A DNA stretch of 43,996 nucleotides from Methanolobus sp. UBA474 (GCA_002501695.1 DANZ01000069.1:456-44451); one strand, 5' to 3'. Counted from the first letter of the stretch, positions 14,987-24,280 are shown. Numbers and translations are program-made. Notes: generated by a model from the letters alone, not told the origin.

Positions 14987-17900
14987 ATGAAAACGAGAAG
15001 ATATTCGCTTTGTTTAGTATTCATGCTTATTGCAACATCGCTTTTTTCCTCTCTGACTGCCAGTGCAGGCAATGAGGAGGATCTCAATTCACATGCTGTT
15101 GCTCTCACAAAGAACGGAACTTACGACATTGCTCTTGAATATTATGACCGGGCTCTTGGTATTGATCCTTCACATGCGGAAACACTGGACAATAAAGTGT
15201 CCACCCTGTTCCTGTCGGGGCATTATCAGGAAGCCTATGAAGTAAATGAGGTTCTGCTCAGCAGATATCCCGGCTCCCCTGCAGCACATTTCAAGAAAGG
15301 ATTGATACTCTCAGAAACAGGGGATCATGAGAATGCTGTAAGCTCTTACAACATGTCTCTTGAGATGCTTGCAAAAAGCGGTTCCGATTACGATAATGGT
15401 TTTGACATAGGTAGCATTGCTCTGTCACAGGAGGGCAATGAGTCCCAGTTTACGGATTTTGATCCCCGGGCTGCTACTATCCTGTATCACAAGGGTGAAG
15501 CACTCGGGAAAATGGGCAGGTACAGTGAAGCACTGGTGTGTTATGAGGAAGCTGCCGCTATCACATCTTCCTATGCGGATTCATTGCACAGGAAGGGCCT
15601 TAGGTCTTATGGATCAAAGGAGTATGACAAAGCCGTTCAGCTGCTGGGACGTGTGCTCTTAATAGAGCCTTACAATGCTGTAGCATGGTATGAAAGAGGA
15701 CTTTCGTACGATGCGATGGAAAATTACGGGGATGCAATTGACTGTTACAGTCGTGCAATCGAGCTTGATCCTTCTTATGAGAGCGCTCTTTTGAGCAGGG
15801 CACAAGCCCGGGAAAGATCGGGTGATCTCGTATCTGCAATAGAGGATTATAATCTCCTGCTCTTAGCCAACCCTTCAAGTCCCCAGGCATGGACTGGCAT
15901 GGGGCACAATTATGAGGAACAGGGAAATTACGAATACGCTTTAAGGGCATATGAGCAGGTCCTGACATATGATCCTGCCAACAAGGAGATCTGGTCAAAG
16001 AAAGGGTTCCTTCTGGATTCACTGGGTATGTATGATGAAGCCATCCTGGCCTATGATATGGCCCTTCAGCTCCAGAACGAGCGCAGGCCGTCAGTTTCAA
16101 GCCCGGCGGATGTGCCGGATGTCTTTGCTTCAAGCATTGATGTGATGGCCTCATATGAGGAACAGCCAGCTTTCACATCGGATACTGCTGGAATCTGGTA
16201 TAATAAAGGACTGGCCTATGACAGGCTTGACAGGCACGAGGAGGCTATCAATGCCTATGACAGGGTGCTGGCCGAGGAGAAGGGCGTTGCTGTTGTGTGG
16301 TATAAGAAAGCTGTTGCACTGGACAGGTCCCAGCAGTACGATAAGGCCATTGATTGCTATTCCCAGGCCCTCAGAATAGATCCCTCCTATCCCCGGGTAT
16401 GGTATGAGATGGGGCGGGATTATGACCGGCTTGGAAAGAGCAGCATGGCGCTGGAATGTTACTCAAGTGCCCTTGATCTGGACCCTTATTTCGCAGCTGC
16501 GTGGTATGCAGGTGCTGCAGATCTCTCCGGCATGGGAAGCCACAGCGATGCAATAGCATACTATGACAGAGCCCTCGAACTTGAGCCGGGCTGTGTAGAG
16601 GCATGGTTCAAAAAAGGCAGTTCTCTGGACAAGCTTGGAAGAACTGAAGAAGCCATTCTGTGCTATGAGCAGGTGCTTCAACTACAGCCGTCGCACCCCG
16701 CTGCACTGGAGAAGATGAGCGCAGGACTGCAAAAGCAGAATGGCACTTCGAATATCCTCTTCGGGTCCCTGGCTATTGCCAATAACAGCAACCCGGCTGG
16801 AAGTGCGGGTAGCGATCTGCTTTTGCCCGACGCTTTTGTCCTGTACAAAAAGGAACCTTCCGTGCCTGTGTACGCTGCCAGGAAAGCGGCCGGCAGTTAT
16901 GAGACTATAGGCACGCCTGTAGGCCTTGATCAGTTGTGGGCAGGTAAAGGCGACGCTCTCAATGGTATGAATATGCCCGAAGATGCTCTGGCCTGCTATG
17001 AAAAGGCAGTGATGTTAAACAGTGACTCGGCTGCTGCCTGGTCCGGCATGGGCTCCTCTCTCGACCTTTTAGGAAGGCATGAGGAAGCACTTGGATCGCA
17101 TGAGAAGGCTCTTCTGGCACAACCCGATGATCCTGATGCCCTTCTGAGGAAAGGAATATCGCATTATAGTAATATGGATGAATGGACCGCACTGGAATAT
17201 TTCGATAAGGTGCTGCAGCAGGACCCTGACAATCAGGACGCTCTGTACTACAGGGCAGCTGCAAGTGAAAACCTTTCACTGTACGCTGATGCCATAGAAT
17301 GCTATGATGTCATGCTTGCAAAGGACCCTGAGAACACCGATCTATGGTTTAAGAAGGGACTGGCACAATATCAGGCCAACAGGTATGCGGATTCACTGGA
17401 TTCCTTTGATAAGGTTACGGATCATGACAGTTCAAATGTGACCGTACTTATGTATCAGAGCATGTCCTCGGCGCAGATGGGCGACTACGAAAAAGCTGTC
17501 GGTTACTATGGGCGCATACTGGAGTTACAGCCTGGTGATACGGAAGTGCTGTTCACTATGGGGACAACTTACGAGAAAGCAGGCCAATACGCCCTGGCTA
17601 TTGAAACATATGACAGGATACTTGAGCTTGAACCTGAGAATATCAGGGCATGGAACCACAAGGGATTTGCCTATTATCTCATGGGCGATCCGGCGGGAGC
17701 AGCGGACATATTTGACAAGTCAATATCTCTTGACCCGCAGGATCCTTCAGCCTGGTATCACAGGGGCATGCTGGCCTACATACTGAGCAGTCCCAAAGGT
17801 GCTGTCTACTATTATGATAAGGCACTGGAACTGGACCCTGACTGTATCACTGCATGGTACAACAGAGGCTTCGCCCAGAACATAAGGGGAGATACGGAAG

Positions 17901-18178
17901 GCGCTGTGCAGAGTTATGACAGGGCACTTGAACTGGACCCGGTTTCCATCTCAACTATGTATAATAAGGAATTTGCCCTGTATCGCATGGGCAAGTCCTC
18001 AGAAGCTTCCCAGATACACCAGGCCATAGAGCTCATAGATCCGGGATTTGCAGAAGCGTTGCAGGACAGGGGCACGACCTTCTTCCTGCCAAGATCCTAT
18101 AATGACAACCTTGATTATGAGCTGCCTGTCCGATGGTATAATGACACCAATGATAATCTCACGGTGAATGAGACGTAA
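14987..18178 (+). CDS. Exported tetratricopeptide-repeat protein, about 1063 residues
   Basis: It begins with a signal peptide (MKTRRYSLCLVFMLIATSLF...TASA, cleavage near residue 27), so the mature protein is outside the cytoplasm. The body is a nearly continuous array of about 25 canonical 34-residue TPRs such as AWYERGLSYDAMENYGDAIDC and AWNHKGFAYYLMGDPAGAAD. Many start with (A/V)W(Y/F)..G and end with (A)L.LDP. Two longer insertions (about 365-400 and 575-640) interrupt the array. No anchoring helix or catalytic domain was seen. It probably acts as an extracytoplasmic protein-binding scaffold, a type abundant in Methanosarcinales. It faces away from the PRTase operon. Confidence 0.88.
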   Translation: MKTRRYSLCLVFMLIATSLFSSLTASAGNEEDLNSHAVALTKNGTYDIALEYYDRALGIDPSHAETLDNKVSTLFLSGHYQEAYEVNEVLLSRYPGSPAAHFKKGLILSETGDHENAVSSYNMSLEMLAKSGSDYDNGFDIGSIALSQEGNESQFTDFDPRAATILYHKGEALGKMGRYSEALVCYEEAAAITSSYADSLHRKGLRSYGSKEYDKAVQLLGRVLLIEPYNAVAWYERGLSYDAMENYGDAIDCYSRAIELDPSYESALLSRAQARERSGDLVSAIEDYNLLLLANPSSPQAWTGMGHNYEEQGNYEYALRAYEQVLTYDPANKEIWSKKGFLLDSLGMYDEAILAYDMALQLQNERRPSVSSPADVPDVFASSIDVMASYEEQPAFTSDTAGIWYNKGLAYDRLDRHEEAINAYDRVLAEEKGVAVVWYKKAVALDRSQQYDKAIDCYSQALRIDPSYPRVWYEMGRDYDRLGKSSMALECYSSALDLDPYFAAAWYAGAADLSGMGSHSDAIAYYDRALELEPGCVEAWFKKGSSLDKLGRTEEAILCYEQVLQLQPSHPAALEKMSAGLQKQNGTSNILFGSLAIANNSNPAGSAGSDLLLPDAFVLYKKEPSVPVYAARKAAGSYETIGTPVGLDQLWAGKGDALNGMNMPEDALACYEKAVMLNSDSAAAWSGMGSSLDLLGRHEEALGSHEKALLAQPDDPDALLRKGISHYSNMDEWTALEYFDKVLQQDPDNQDALYYRAAASENLSLYADAIECYDVMLAKDPENTDLWFKKGLAQYQANRYADSLDSFDKVTDHDSSNVTVLMYQSMSSAQMGDYEKAVGYYGRILELQPGDTEVLFTMGTTYEKAGQYALAIETYDRILELEPENIRAWNHKGFAYYLMGDPAGAADIFDKSISLDPQDPSAWYHRGMLAYILSSPKGAVYYYDKALELDPDCITAWYNRGFAQNIRGDTEGAVQSYDRALELDPVSISTMYNKEFALYRMGKSSEASQIHQAIELIDPGFAEALQDRGTTFFLPRSYNDNLDYELPVRWYNDTNDNLTVNET

Positions 18179-18234
18179 GTTGCAGGTATACGGATATCAC
18201 AAGCTTTATTGTGCATATCCTCTTTTTTTCACCC

Positions 18235-18882
18235 ATGTTAAGATCTCTTATTTTTGATATGGATGGAGTGCTGCTGGATTCCATGCAGTCCCATGCCGAT
18301 GCATGGATACAGGTCTCCCGCGAATGGGGGGTGCATGTCACCAGGGATGATATCTATGAGATCGAAGGAGCAAACCATGTACTGGGTCTGCAGTGGCTTT
18401 TTCAGAAGGCGGGTAGGGATGTGGCCCCTGAAGATTACGAACCCATACTTGCCAGGAAAGTGGAGATATTTTCCGGCATAGTTCAGGTAAGGCCCTTTGA
18501 AGGCATCAGCGGATGTCTTGAAAAGCTTAAAATGTCATTCAGGCTTGCTGTTGTGACAGGATCGGAAAGGATCACTGTCACACGATTACTGGATGAGTTC
18601 TTTCCTGCCACTTTCGATGTGGTCGTATGCGGGGACGACGTACTGCGGGGAAAGCCATTCCCTGACCCGTACCTGAGAGCTGTGGAAATGCTTGGTATCT
18701 GCAGGGAAGAATGCATCGTTATCGAGAACGCTCCTATGGGCGTTGAGGCCGCAAAAAGCGCCGGACTGTTCTGTGTCGGTGTCCCTACATACGTTGCTGC
18801 AGATAAGTTATCAAAGGCCGATATCGTACTGGATGATCACATCTCTCTCCTGGGCTACCTGCTGGGGATGATGCCAGGCTAG
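18235..18882 (+). CDS. HAD-superfamily phosphatase/phosphomutase-like hydrolase
   Basis: 215-residue HAD hydrolase of the beta-phosphoglucomutase/phosphoglycolate-phosphatase-like group. Motif I is FDMDGVLLDS with both aspartates. Motif II is VVTGSER, where the conserved Thr/Ser follows. The motif III lysine is in RGKPFPDP, and motif IV/V is VIENAPMGVEAAKSAG. A helical cap follows motif I. I use ATG 18235; the frame is open to GTG 18211, but motif I then starts at the usual distance. There is no Shine-Dalgarno, suggesting a leaderless transcript. The substrate cannot be told from motifs. Confidence 0.85.
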   Translation: MLRSLIFDMDGVLLDSMQSHADAWIQVSREWGVHVTRDDIYEIEGANHVLGLQWLFQKAGRDVAPEDYEPILARKVEIFSGIVQVRPFEGISGCLEKLKMSFRLAVVTGSERITVTRLLDEFFPATFDVVVCGDDVLRGKPFPDPYLRAVEMLGICREECIVIENAPMGVEAAKSAGLFCVGVPTYVAADKLSKADIVLDDHISLLGYLLGMMPG

Positions 18883-18893
18883 CTTTCGGAAGG

Positions 18894-18900
18894 TTTTAAA
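18894..18900 (+). promoter_or_regulatory. TATA-like box of the small TPR gene
   Basis: TTTTAAA about 27 nt before ATG 18924 places transcription start at or next to the start codon; no Shine-Dalgarno is present, so the transcript is probably leaderless. Confidence 0.45.
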
Positions 18901-18923
18901 GTTAAACTTCCCAATATCTATGT

Positions 18924-19652
18924 ATGAATGCGACAGACAGCACAGATACAAGAGATAAGTTCATGGCAGACCTGAAAACCCTGAAACATGATTTTAGCGT
19001 GACTCCCAGTATGGACAGCCTGTTCCAGATAATTGTTACGTATCATGCACTTGGGCAGGCCGAACGCGGCATAGGTTTTGCAGAGGCTTTCCTCATGCAG
19101 ATAGAGGATGAAAAGGAAAGGCTCGTGCAGACCGCAATGATCCTGAGCCTGGTGGAAAAGGATAATGAGGCAGCCGAACTCCTGAAGGACGCGGAGGAAA
19201 ACTTTCCTGGGGACATCGGGCTGAAAAGATACAGGGGCATGCTGCTTAACAAACAGAGGAAGTTCACGGAAGCTGTTGATGCTTTCAATGCCTTGCTTGA
19301 GAAAGATCCGGAAGACCTTGAATCAATATCCGGAAAGATCATGGCTCTTCTTGGTCTGAAAAAGCATGACCAGGCCATAAAAGCGTATCAGGCCTCTATA
19401 GGCATAAATCCGCGGGAAGCACCTCAGTGGCATTTCAAGGGCATGCTTGACGGTCTGATGGGTGAGCATCTTTCAAGGATGCAGCAGGGCGGTTCAGCTG
19501 ATGCTCATGAAAAGAAGCTTTCCGAAAGTTTCGAGCGGATCGATAGCCTGATCGATAACTTCGGTCCGGATGTCCGCAACTTTTACAGGATGGGGCAGTT
19601 CGCAGGTAAGGAGGCCTACCATCTGACCACGGATGATACAGGGGAGGAATGA
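18924..19652 (+). CDS. Small cytosolic TPR protein
   Basis: 242 residues, with no signal peptide. The central part has TPR helices: RYRGMLLNKQRKFTEAVDAF followed by LLEKDPEDLESISGKIMALL and HDQAIKAYQASIGINPREAP. A looser helical N-terminus (about 1-85) and an acidic C-terminus flank it. It is the third TPR protein in 9 kb, next to a HAD phosphatase on one side and the coenzyme M operon on the other, but has its own promoter-like element. A T7 tract at 19680-19686 may end its transcript. Partner unknown. Confidence 0.78.
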   Translation: MNATDSTDTRDKFMADLKTLKHDFSVTPSMDSLFQIIVTYHALGQAERGIGFAEAFLMQIEDEKERLVQTAMILSLVEKDNEAAELLKDAEENFPGDIGLKRYRGMLLNKQRKFTEAVDAFNALLEKDPEDLESISGKIMALLGLKKHDQAIKAYQASIGINPREAPQWHFKGMLDGLMGEHLSRMQQGGSADAHEKKLSESFERIDSLIDNFGPDVRNFYRMGQFAGKEAYHLTTDDTGEE

Positions 19653-19679
19653 GCTGCATATTTTAAATGCCGTTCCTTC

Positions 19680-19686
19680 TTTTTTT
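19680..19686 (+). terminator. Oligo-T terminator
   Basis: Seven consecutive T residues about 30 nt after the small TPR gene. Archaeal RNA polymerase can terminate at such tracts without a hairpin. There is no matching stem. Confidence 0.4.
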
Positions 19687-19798
19687 GAATATACCATCAA
19701 CAGTTTTTTCTCGATATCTCTACTCTTATGCCGATATGTACTAATAATCTACAGCACTTTATCCTGCTAAGGTAAATTTACTCAAAATCAGGGATAGT

Positions 19799-19805
19799 TT
19801 TATAA
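19799..19805 (+). promoter_or_regulatory. TATA box of the coenzyme M operon
   Basis: TTTATAA centred about 27 nt before ATG 19829. Transcription would start at the ATG itself; the sequence between has no Shine-Dalgarno, so the first gene appears leaderless. Confidence 0.5.
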
Positions 19806-19828
19806 CTATTTTTGTCCACCTTTATCTA

Positions 19829-21085
19829 ATGAAGAAGTACATTGTCAGGTGTTTGCTCTGCGGAGAAACCCATGATCCATATTCCCTGAACTGCAGGAAT
19901 GGTGATGATGCGCTCCTGCGCGCTGAATATTCAGCCAGGACGCTCCAGCCTGCGGACCTGCCGGGGATATGGCGGTACAAGGAATGGCTGCCTGTCAGGG
20001 ATATTATCGAAAAGGGCTCGGGAAGGACCGTCACTTATAAAAGTGAGGCTCTTTCCTCACAACTGGGACTTGAGGACCTTTGGATAGCCTTCAACGGCTA
20101 CTGGCCGCAGAGGGATGCCATGATGATGACCTGTACATTCAAGGATCTTGAATCATTCCCGACCATGCAGCGCCTGAGAGAAATGGATGACGCCAGGATA
20201 ATGGTGGTGGCATCCGCAGGCAATACCGCAAGAGCTTTTTCCCACGTATGCAGCATCACAGGACAGCCGCTGCTGCTGATCGTGCCACAGGAGAGCGTAC
20301 ACCGCTTATGGACGACCCACAGTGACACATCTGCAGTCTGCCTGGCAACGGTAGAAGGCGATTATTTTGATGCTATATCCCTTGCGGGAAGGATCGCCTC
20401 CAGGGAAGGGTTTGTAAATGAAGGCGGGGCGAAGAACATTGCAAGGCGGGATGGTATGGGTACGGTTATGCTTGATGCGGTCCTCACGGCAGGCTCACTT
20501 CCTGATCATTATTTCCAGGCAGTGGGCAGCGGTACAGGCGGGATATCAGCATGGGAGGCAGCTATCAGGCTTATCGGGGATGGCAGGTTTGGCTCAAAGC
20601 TCCCGCGCCTTCATCTGGCTCAGAGTCTTCCATGTGCTCCATTGTATTCTCTCATGTATGGAAAAGATGCTGTTGCACCGTCATGCCCGGGGGGAATGTA
20701 TGATGATGTGCTGTTCAACCGGAAACCTCCCTATGCGATAAAAGGAGGAGTAAAGGACGCAATTGGAGCCACGGGCGGCGCTATATATGCTGTAAGCAAT
20801 GAGGAAGCTGCCTATTCCCAGTCATTATTTGAAAAAGAAGAAGGCATAGACATAAACCCTGCTGCTGCAGTGGCAGTTGCAGCACTGGTGCAGGCGGTAA
20901 GAAAAGGAAGTGTGCGGCCGGAGGACCGGATAGTCCTGAACATAACCGGCGGCGGTCAGAAGAGACTGGTGCAGGATAGTCCTGTAAGGCTTATCGGGCC
21001 ATCAGTAAGGGTGTCTGCAAAGGACCCGTGCGCAGAGGATATGATCATAACTACGGTACAGAATATATTTGGTGTAAAGATATGA
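19829..21085 (+). CDS. Cysteate synthase
   Basis: 418-residue PLP enzyme related to threonine synthase. In Methanosarcinales cysteate synthase converts O-phosphoserine and sulfite to cysteate, the first committed step of their coenzyme M pathway. The N-terminus carries a CLLCG..H..Y.LNC cysteine pattern. Lys105 in CTFKDLE is the expected Schiff-base lysine; ASAGNTARA and the GSGTGG phosphate loop complete the PLP site. The assignment over threonine synthase rests on the divergence of the substrate loops and on the same operon holding comD and comE. ATG 19829 follows a TATA box at leaderless distance. Its stop overlaps the next ATG (ATGA). Confidence 0.88.
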   Translation: MKKYIVRCLLCGETHDPYSLNCRNGDDALLRAEYSARTLQPADLPGIWRYKEWLPVRDIIEKGSGRTVTYKSEALSSQLGLEDLWIAFNGYWPQRDAMMMTCTFKDLESFPTMQRLREMDDARIMVVASAGNTARAFSHVCSITGQPLLLIVPQESVHRLWTTHSDTSAVCLATVEGDYFDAISLAGRIASREGFVNEGGAKNIARRDGMGTVMLDAVLTAGSLPDHYFQAVGSGTGGISAWEAAIRLIGDGRFGSKLPRLHLAQSLPCAPLYSLMYGKDAVAPSCPGGMYDDVLFNRKPPYAIKGGVKDAIGATGGAIYAVSNEEAAYSQSLFEKEEGIDINPAAAVAVAALVQAVRKGSVRPEDRIVLNITGGGQKRLVQDSPVRLIGPSVRVSAKDPCAEDMIITTVQNIFGVKI

Positions 21086-21846
21086 ACGAAGAACTTACTC
21101 TAACAATACTTGGCGGTGTCGATAAGGACGGGGTCCCGGAACCTGTGAAATTCATGGAGGTCAGCAAAGGTGAGATCATAGGCATTGTGGGACCGACCGG
21201 CTCGGGCAAGAGCACCCTTATAGATGATATAGAACAGCTTGCCCAGGGCGATACTCCTACAGGCAGGTCCATACTTATCAACGGCAAAAGGCCGGATGCC
21301 CTGACCCGTGTGGACCCGCGCAGGAAACTTGTGGCACAGCTGTCCCAGAAGATGCATTTCCTTGCAGATATGACAGTTGTGGATTTCCTTCACATGCATG
21401 CGCGCAGCAGGGGAAAAGGGCCTGAGCTCGTGAACAGGGTCATCGAGCTTGCCAATACCCTGACAGGCGAGCCTATATCCCCTGACCATTACCTGACAGT
21501 TCTCAGCGGAGGCCAGTCACGTTCCCTGATGACCGCAGACATCGCAGTCATAAGTGATTCCCCGGTGGTCCTTATAGACGAGATAGAGAATGCAGGTATT
21601 AAGAAGCAGGAGGCCTTGCGGCTGCTTTCGGGCGAGGGTAAGATAGTTGTTGTGGTTACCCATGACCCTGTCCTGGCCCTCATGGCATCCCGCAGGATAG
21701 TTATCCGCAACGGGGCAATGGTGGATATTATCACAACCAGCAGGGAGGAGCAGGATGTATGCGGCAGGATTACCCAGGTGGACAACTGGTTATTGTCCCT
21801 GAGGGAAACCATCCGCAGGGGAGAGGTCGTAGAGGAGCTGGCATGA
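21082..21846 (+). CDS. Stand-alone ABC-type ATPase of the coenzyme M operon
   Basis: 254 residues with a complete ABC ATPase core: Walker A GPTGSGKST (37-45), Q-loop LSQK, signature LSGGQSRS, Walker B VVLIDEIENAG and H-loop VVVTHDP. There is no membrane domain and no permease gene nearby, so it is a soluble ABC ATPase rather than a transporter component. It starts at ATG 21082, overlapping the cysteate synthase stop by ATGA, and ends with the same overlap into the GTPase gene. The overlaps imply coupled translation and possibly a complex with the GTPase. It is shorter than component A2 (AtwA), which has two ABC domains. Function unknown. Confidence 0.8.
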   Translation: MNEELTLTILGGVDKDGVPEPVKFMEVSKGEIIGIVGPTGSGKSTLIDDIEQLAQGDTPTGRSILINGKRPDALTRVDPRRKLVAQLSQKMHFLADMTVVDFLHMHARSRGKGPELVNRVIELANTLTGEPISPDHYLTVLSGGQSRSLMTADIAVISDSPVVLIDEIENAGIKKQEALRLLSGEGKIVVVVTHDPVLALMASRRIVIRNGAMVDIITTSREEQDVCGRITQVDNWLLSLRETIRRGEVVEELA

Positions 21847-22541
21847 AGCTGGTGGTACTTGCGGGTACTCCGGGTTCCGGTAAGACATCCGTGCTGCTCC
21901 ATACCATAAGGTCACTCATAAAGAGCGGAAAGAGGCCGGCTGTCGTTAAGGTCGATTGCCTGTGGACTGACGACGACCAGCGCTTCAGTAAGCTTGGCAT
22001 TCCTGTGCATGTGGGCCTTGCAAAGGACATGTGCCCGGATCACTTCACTATCTATAACACCGATGCCATGCTGGAGTGGGGAGCATCCGGCGGCTCTGAC
22101 ATTGTCCTGAATGAAACAGCGGGACTGTGCCTGCGATGTGCCCCCTATCCCGACGCATGCCTTGCCATATGCGTCATAGACGTTACCACAGGCCCCAACA
22201 CGCCCCTGAAAGTAGGCCCCCTGCTTACCACTGCGGATATAGTTGTCATGACAAAAGGTGATCTCGTCTCCCAGGCAGAGAGGGAGGTGTTCAGGGAAAG
22301 AGTTCTCGAAGTTAACCCCGGCTGTATCATGGTCGAGGCCAACGGGCTTACCGGAAAAGGGTCTTTTGAACTTGCCGAGCTGGTCACCGGGGGCCCGGAC
22401 GTGTGTGAGAACATGGTCCTGCGCTACAATCCGCCGCTTGCCATATGTTCTCTGTGCACCGGGGAGACCCGTGTTGCGCGTAAGCATCATATGGGTGTGC
22501 TGAGGCAGCTGGACGGCTTCATGGAGTACAGGGGTGAATGA
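21843..22541 (+). CDS. G3E/SIMIBI-class GTPase-like protein with CxxC motifs
   Basis: 232-residue P-loop protein resembling HypB/UreG/CobW metallocentre chaperones. The P-loop is AGTPGSGKTS at the very N-terminus. Next come VKVDCLWTDDD, a switch region NETAGLCLRC, and an NKxD-like TKGD near residue 140 that indicates GTP preference. Two CxxC pairs stand out: CLRC beside the switch, and CSLC near residue 205, followed by a HH. These could hold a metal or Fe-S cluster. Its start overlaps the ABC ATPase stop. In this operon it may load or activate a metal or sulfur centre for coenzyme M synthesis; that is inference. Confidence 0.78.
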   Translation: MKLVVLAGTPGSGKTSVLLHTIRSLIKSGKRPAVVKVDCLWTDDDQRFSKLGIPVHVGLAKDMCPDHFTIYNTDAMLEWGASGGSDIVLNETAGLCLRCAPYPDACLAICVIDVTTGPNTPLKVGPLLTTADIVVMTKGDLVSQAEREVFRERVLEVNPGCIMVEANGLTGKGSFELAELVTGGPDVCENMVLRYNPPLAICSLCTGETRVARKHHMGVLRQLDGFMEYRGE

Positions 22542-22544
22542 GCA

Positions 22545-23177
22545 TTGAGCGACATCCTTTCACTCCTGCCCGGATATAATTGCGGCAGCTGCGGATTCAG
22601 GCAATGCAGGGACTTTGCGGCACAGCTGAAGAGCCCGGAGGACCTCCGGCGCTGTCCTTTCCTCGAAAGGGATATCTTCAGGGATAACCTCGGGAAACTG
22701 AGTGCCCTTGTAGGTGCTGACATATCCCCGGAAGAGAAGATAACAGGCATTATAGACGGGCTTGAGGCAGACTTCATGCTGGCTCCCCTCAGGGACGAGT
22801 GCTCATGCAGGGAGTTCATCCATCCGTTCAATGGTGCAATTGAAATAAACACCGGCGATCTCCTCCGCTACAGGCCTCTTGGCTGCCCTATCACACATTT
22901 TGCAAAGGTCATCGATATCGACCCGGGCATATACACCATACATCTTGTGGGTCCGCTGCATCGTCTGGGAAGAGAGGACCTCAAATTCAAGGATATCGGC
23001 CTGTGCATGATACTTGCCTTTGAGGGGCGGGTTTCCAGGGGAAAGCTGCCAAAGGTCGGCCAGACGGTCAAATTCGTCCCGGAGTACTGTATGATGCAGA
23101 AAGTCCACTCAGGCATGGTAGTGAGTGTAGAGGGCAGGGATATACGCATAGAAGGCATAGACCTGAAGGTATGGTGA
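22545..23177 (+). CDS. Fe-S cluster protein with CODH/ACS-gamma-type cysteine domain
   Basis: 210 residues from TTG 22545, three bases after the GTPase stop and preceded by GGGGTGA. The N-terminus has the PF04060-like [4Fe-4S] pattern NCGSCGFRQCRDFAA with a fourth Cys in RRCPF, as in CdhE and RnfB. A second patch, CSCREF, lies near residue 87, and GCPITHF follows. The C-terminal half is unassigned beta-rich sequence, with no ferredoxin motif. It resembles an uncharacterised archaeal Fe-S family (I believe COG4871). It overlaps comD by 7 bp. Electron or sulfur transfer to the pathway is a reasonable guess. Confidence 0.78.
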   Translation: MSDILSLLPGYNCGSCGFRQCRDFAAQLKSPEDLRRCPFLERDIFRDNLGKLSALVGADISPEEKITGIIDGLEADFMLAPLRDECSCREFIHPFNGAIEINTGDLLRYRPLGCPITHFAKVIDIDPGIYTIHLVGPLHRLGREDLKFKDIGLCMILAFEGRVSRGKLPKVGQTVKFVPEYCMMQKVHSGMVVSVEGRDIRIEGIDLKVW

Positions 23178-23698
23178 AAGGCTTTATGTTTGAGCAGGAC
23201 AGACTGACACCTTCGGAGGCTGTGTACCGGGGTATGAAGGATGCAGGCATTGATCTCATAGTCAGTGTGCCCTGCATTAACCTGAGCGGCCTGATCCTCC
23301 TGGCTGACAGGGACCCTTCTGTCATTCACGTGCCTGTGACCAGGGAGGAGGAGGGTGTCGGGGTATGTGCGGGTGCCTATATGGGAGGCAGAAAACCTGC
23401 GATGCTGATGCAGAACTCCGGTCTTGGCAATTCTATCAATGCGCTTGCCTCTTTGAACCTTCTTTACAGGATCCCGCTTTTAATGATAATGAGCCATCGC
23501 GGGGTTGAAGGCGAGCCTATATGCGCCCAGGTGCCCATGGGGCAATTCACCCCCGCACTGCTGGATACTCTTGGCATTCCTTATTTTCTCCCGGATTCAA
23601 AGGCCGATGCAATAAAAAAGATACATGCGGCATGGAAAACAGCAGATGAAGGTAAGACGCCTTCTGCGGTGCTTCTGCCTATATCCTTCTGGAGGTAA
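23171..23698 (+). CDS. comD: Sulfopyruvate decarboxylase, alpha subunit
   Basis: 175 residues, the PYR-type half of the thiamine-diphosphate decarboxylase that turns 3-sulfopyruvate into sulfoacetaldehyde in coenzyme M biosynthesis. The sequence matches ComD: VSVPCINLSGL near residue 35, PVTREEEGVGVCAGAYMGG (the ThDP-activating glutamate lies in the REEE stretch), and LMQNSGLGNSINAL. It pairs with ComE encoded three bases downstream. In some Methanosarcina these two are reported as one fused polypeptide; here they are separate. ATG 23171 overlaps the Fe-S gene's stop. Confidence 0.9.
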   Translation: MVKGFMFEQDRLTPSEAVYRGMKDAGIDLIVSVPCINLSGLILLADRDPSVIHVPVTREEEGVGVCAGAYMGGRKPAMLMQNSGLGNSINALASLNLLYRIPLLMIMSHRGVEGEPICAQVPMGQFTPALLDTLGIPYFLPDSKADAIKKIHAAWKTADEGKTPSAVLLPISFWR

Positions 23699-23701
23699 TC
23701 A

Positions 23702-24280
23702 GTGGTGAGCATGAAACGTATCGACGCCATAAGGGATATTGCACGGGAGGCAGTACAGAGTGATGCTCTTCTTGTCTGCAATATCGGCATACCCTGCAAG
23801 GAACTATGCAGCGTATGCGATACGCCGAACAACTTCTATATGCTTGGCTCAATGGGTCTTGCCTCTTCCATAGGCCTCGGGCTTGCACTTTCCCTTCCGG
23901 GAAGGAAAGTCATCGCCATCGATGGTGATGGTTCGGTGCTGATGAACATGGGGAGCCTGGCGACCATAGCCGCCCAGTCCCCGAAGAATTATCTTCTTGT
24001 TATAATCGATAACGGCTCTTATGGTTCCACAGGCAGTCAGCCTACAGCAACAGCAAAGGGGACCGATCTTGCGCAGGTTGCACGGGGGGCCGGTAACACA
24101 GCTGTATGCGAGACCGATGACAGTGAGGAGCTCAGGCGCATCCTGGGGAGCACGGATCACGGTATTGTTGTTGTGAGGGCGGACCCCGGAAATGCGGATG
24201 TGCCCAATATAGGCATGTGCCCGGAAGATATCCTGCGCAGGTTCATGGGCGTATCGTTTCCACCATCTCGCTCAGTTTGA
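23702..24280 (+). CDS. comE: Sulfopyruvate decarboxylase, beta subunit
   Basis: 192 residues, the ThDP/Mg-binding half of sulfopyruvate decarboxylase. The ThDP motif is GDGSVLMNMGSLATIAAQ (GDG...) and continues to IIDNGSYGSTGSQPT, matching the GDG-X25-30-N pattern. The N-terminus has an extra pair of cysteines (CNIGIPCKELCSVC) that is typical of ComE. GGAGGT at 23691-23696 precedes two in-phase GTGs (23702 and 23705); either could be the start. It is the last gene of the operon and overlaps the convergent COG1900 gene by 38 bp. Confidence 0.9.
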   Translation: MVSMKRIDAIRDIAREAVQSDALLVCNIGIPCKELCSVCDTPNNFYMLGSMGLASSIGLGLALSLPGRKVIAIDGDGSVLMNMGSLATIAAQSPKNYLLVIIDNGSYGSTGSQPTATAKGTDLAQVARGAGNTAVCETDDSEELRRILGSTDHGIVVVRADPGNADVPNIGMCPEDILRRFMGVSFPPSRSV

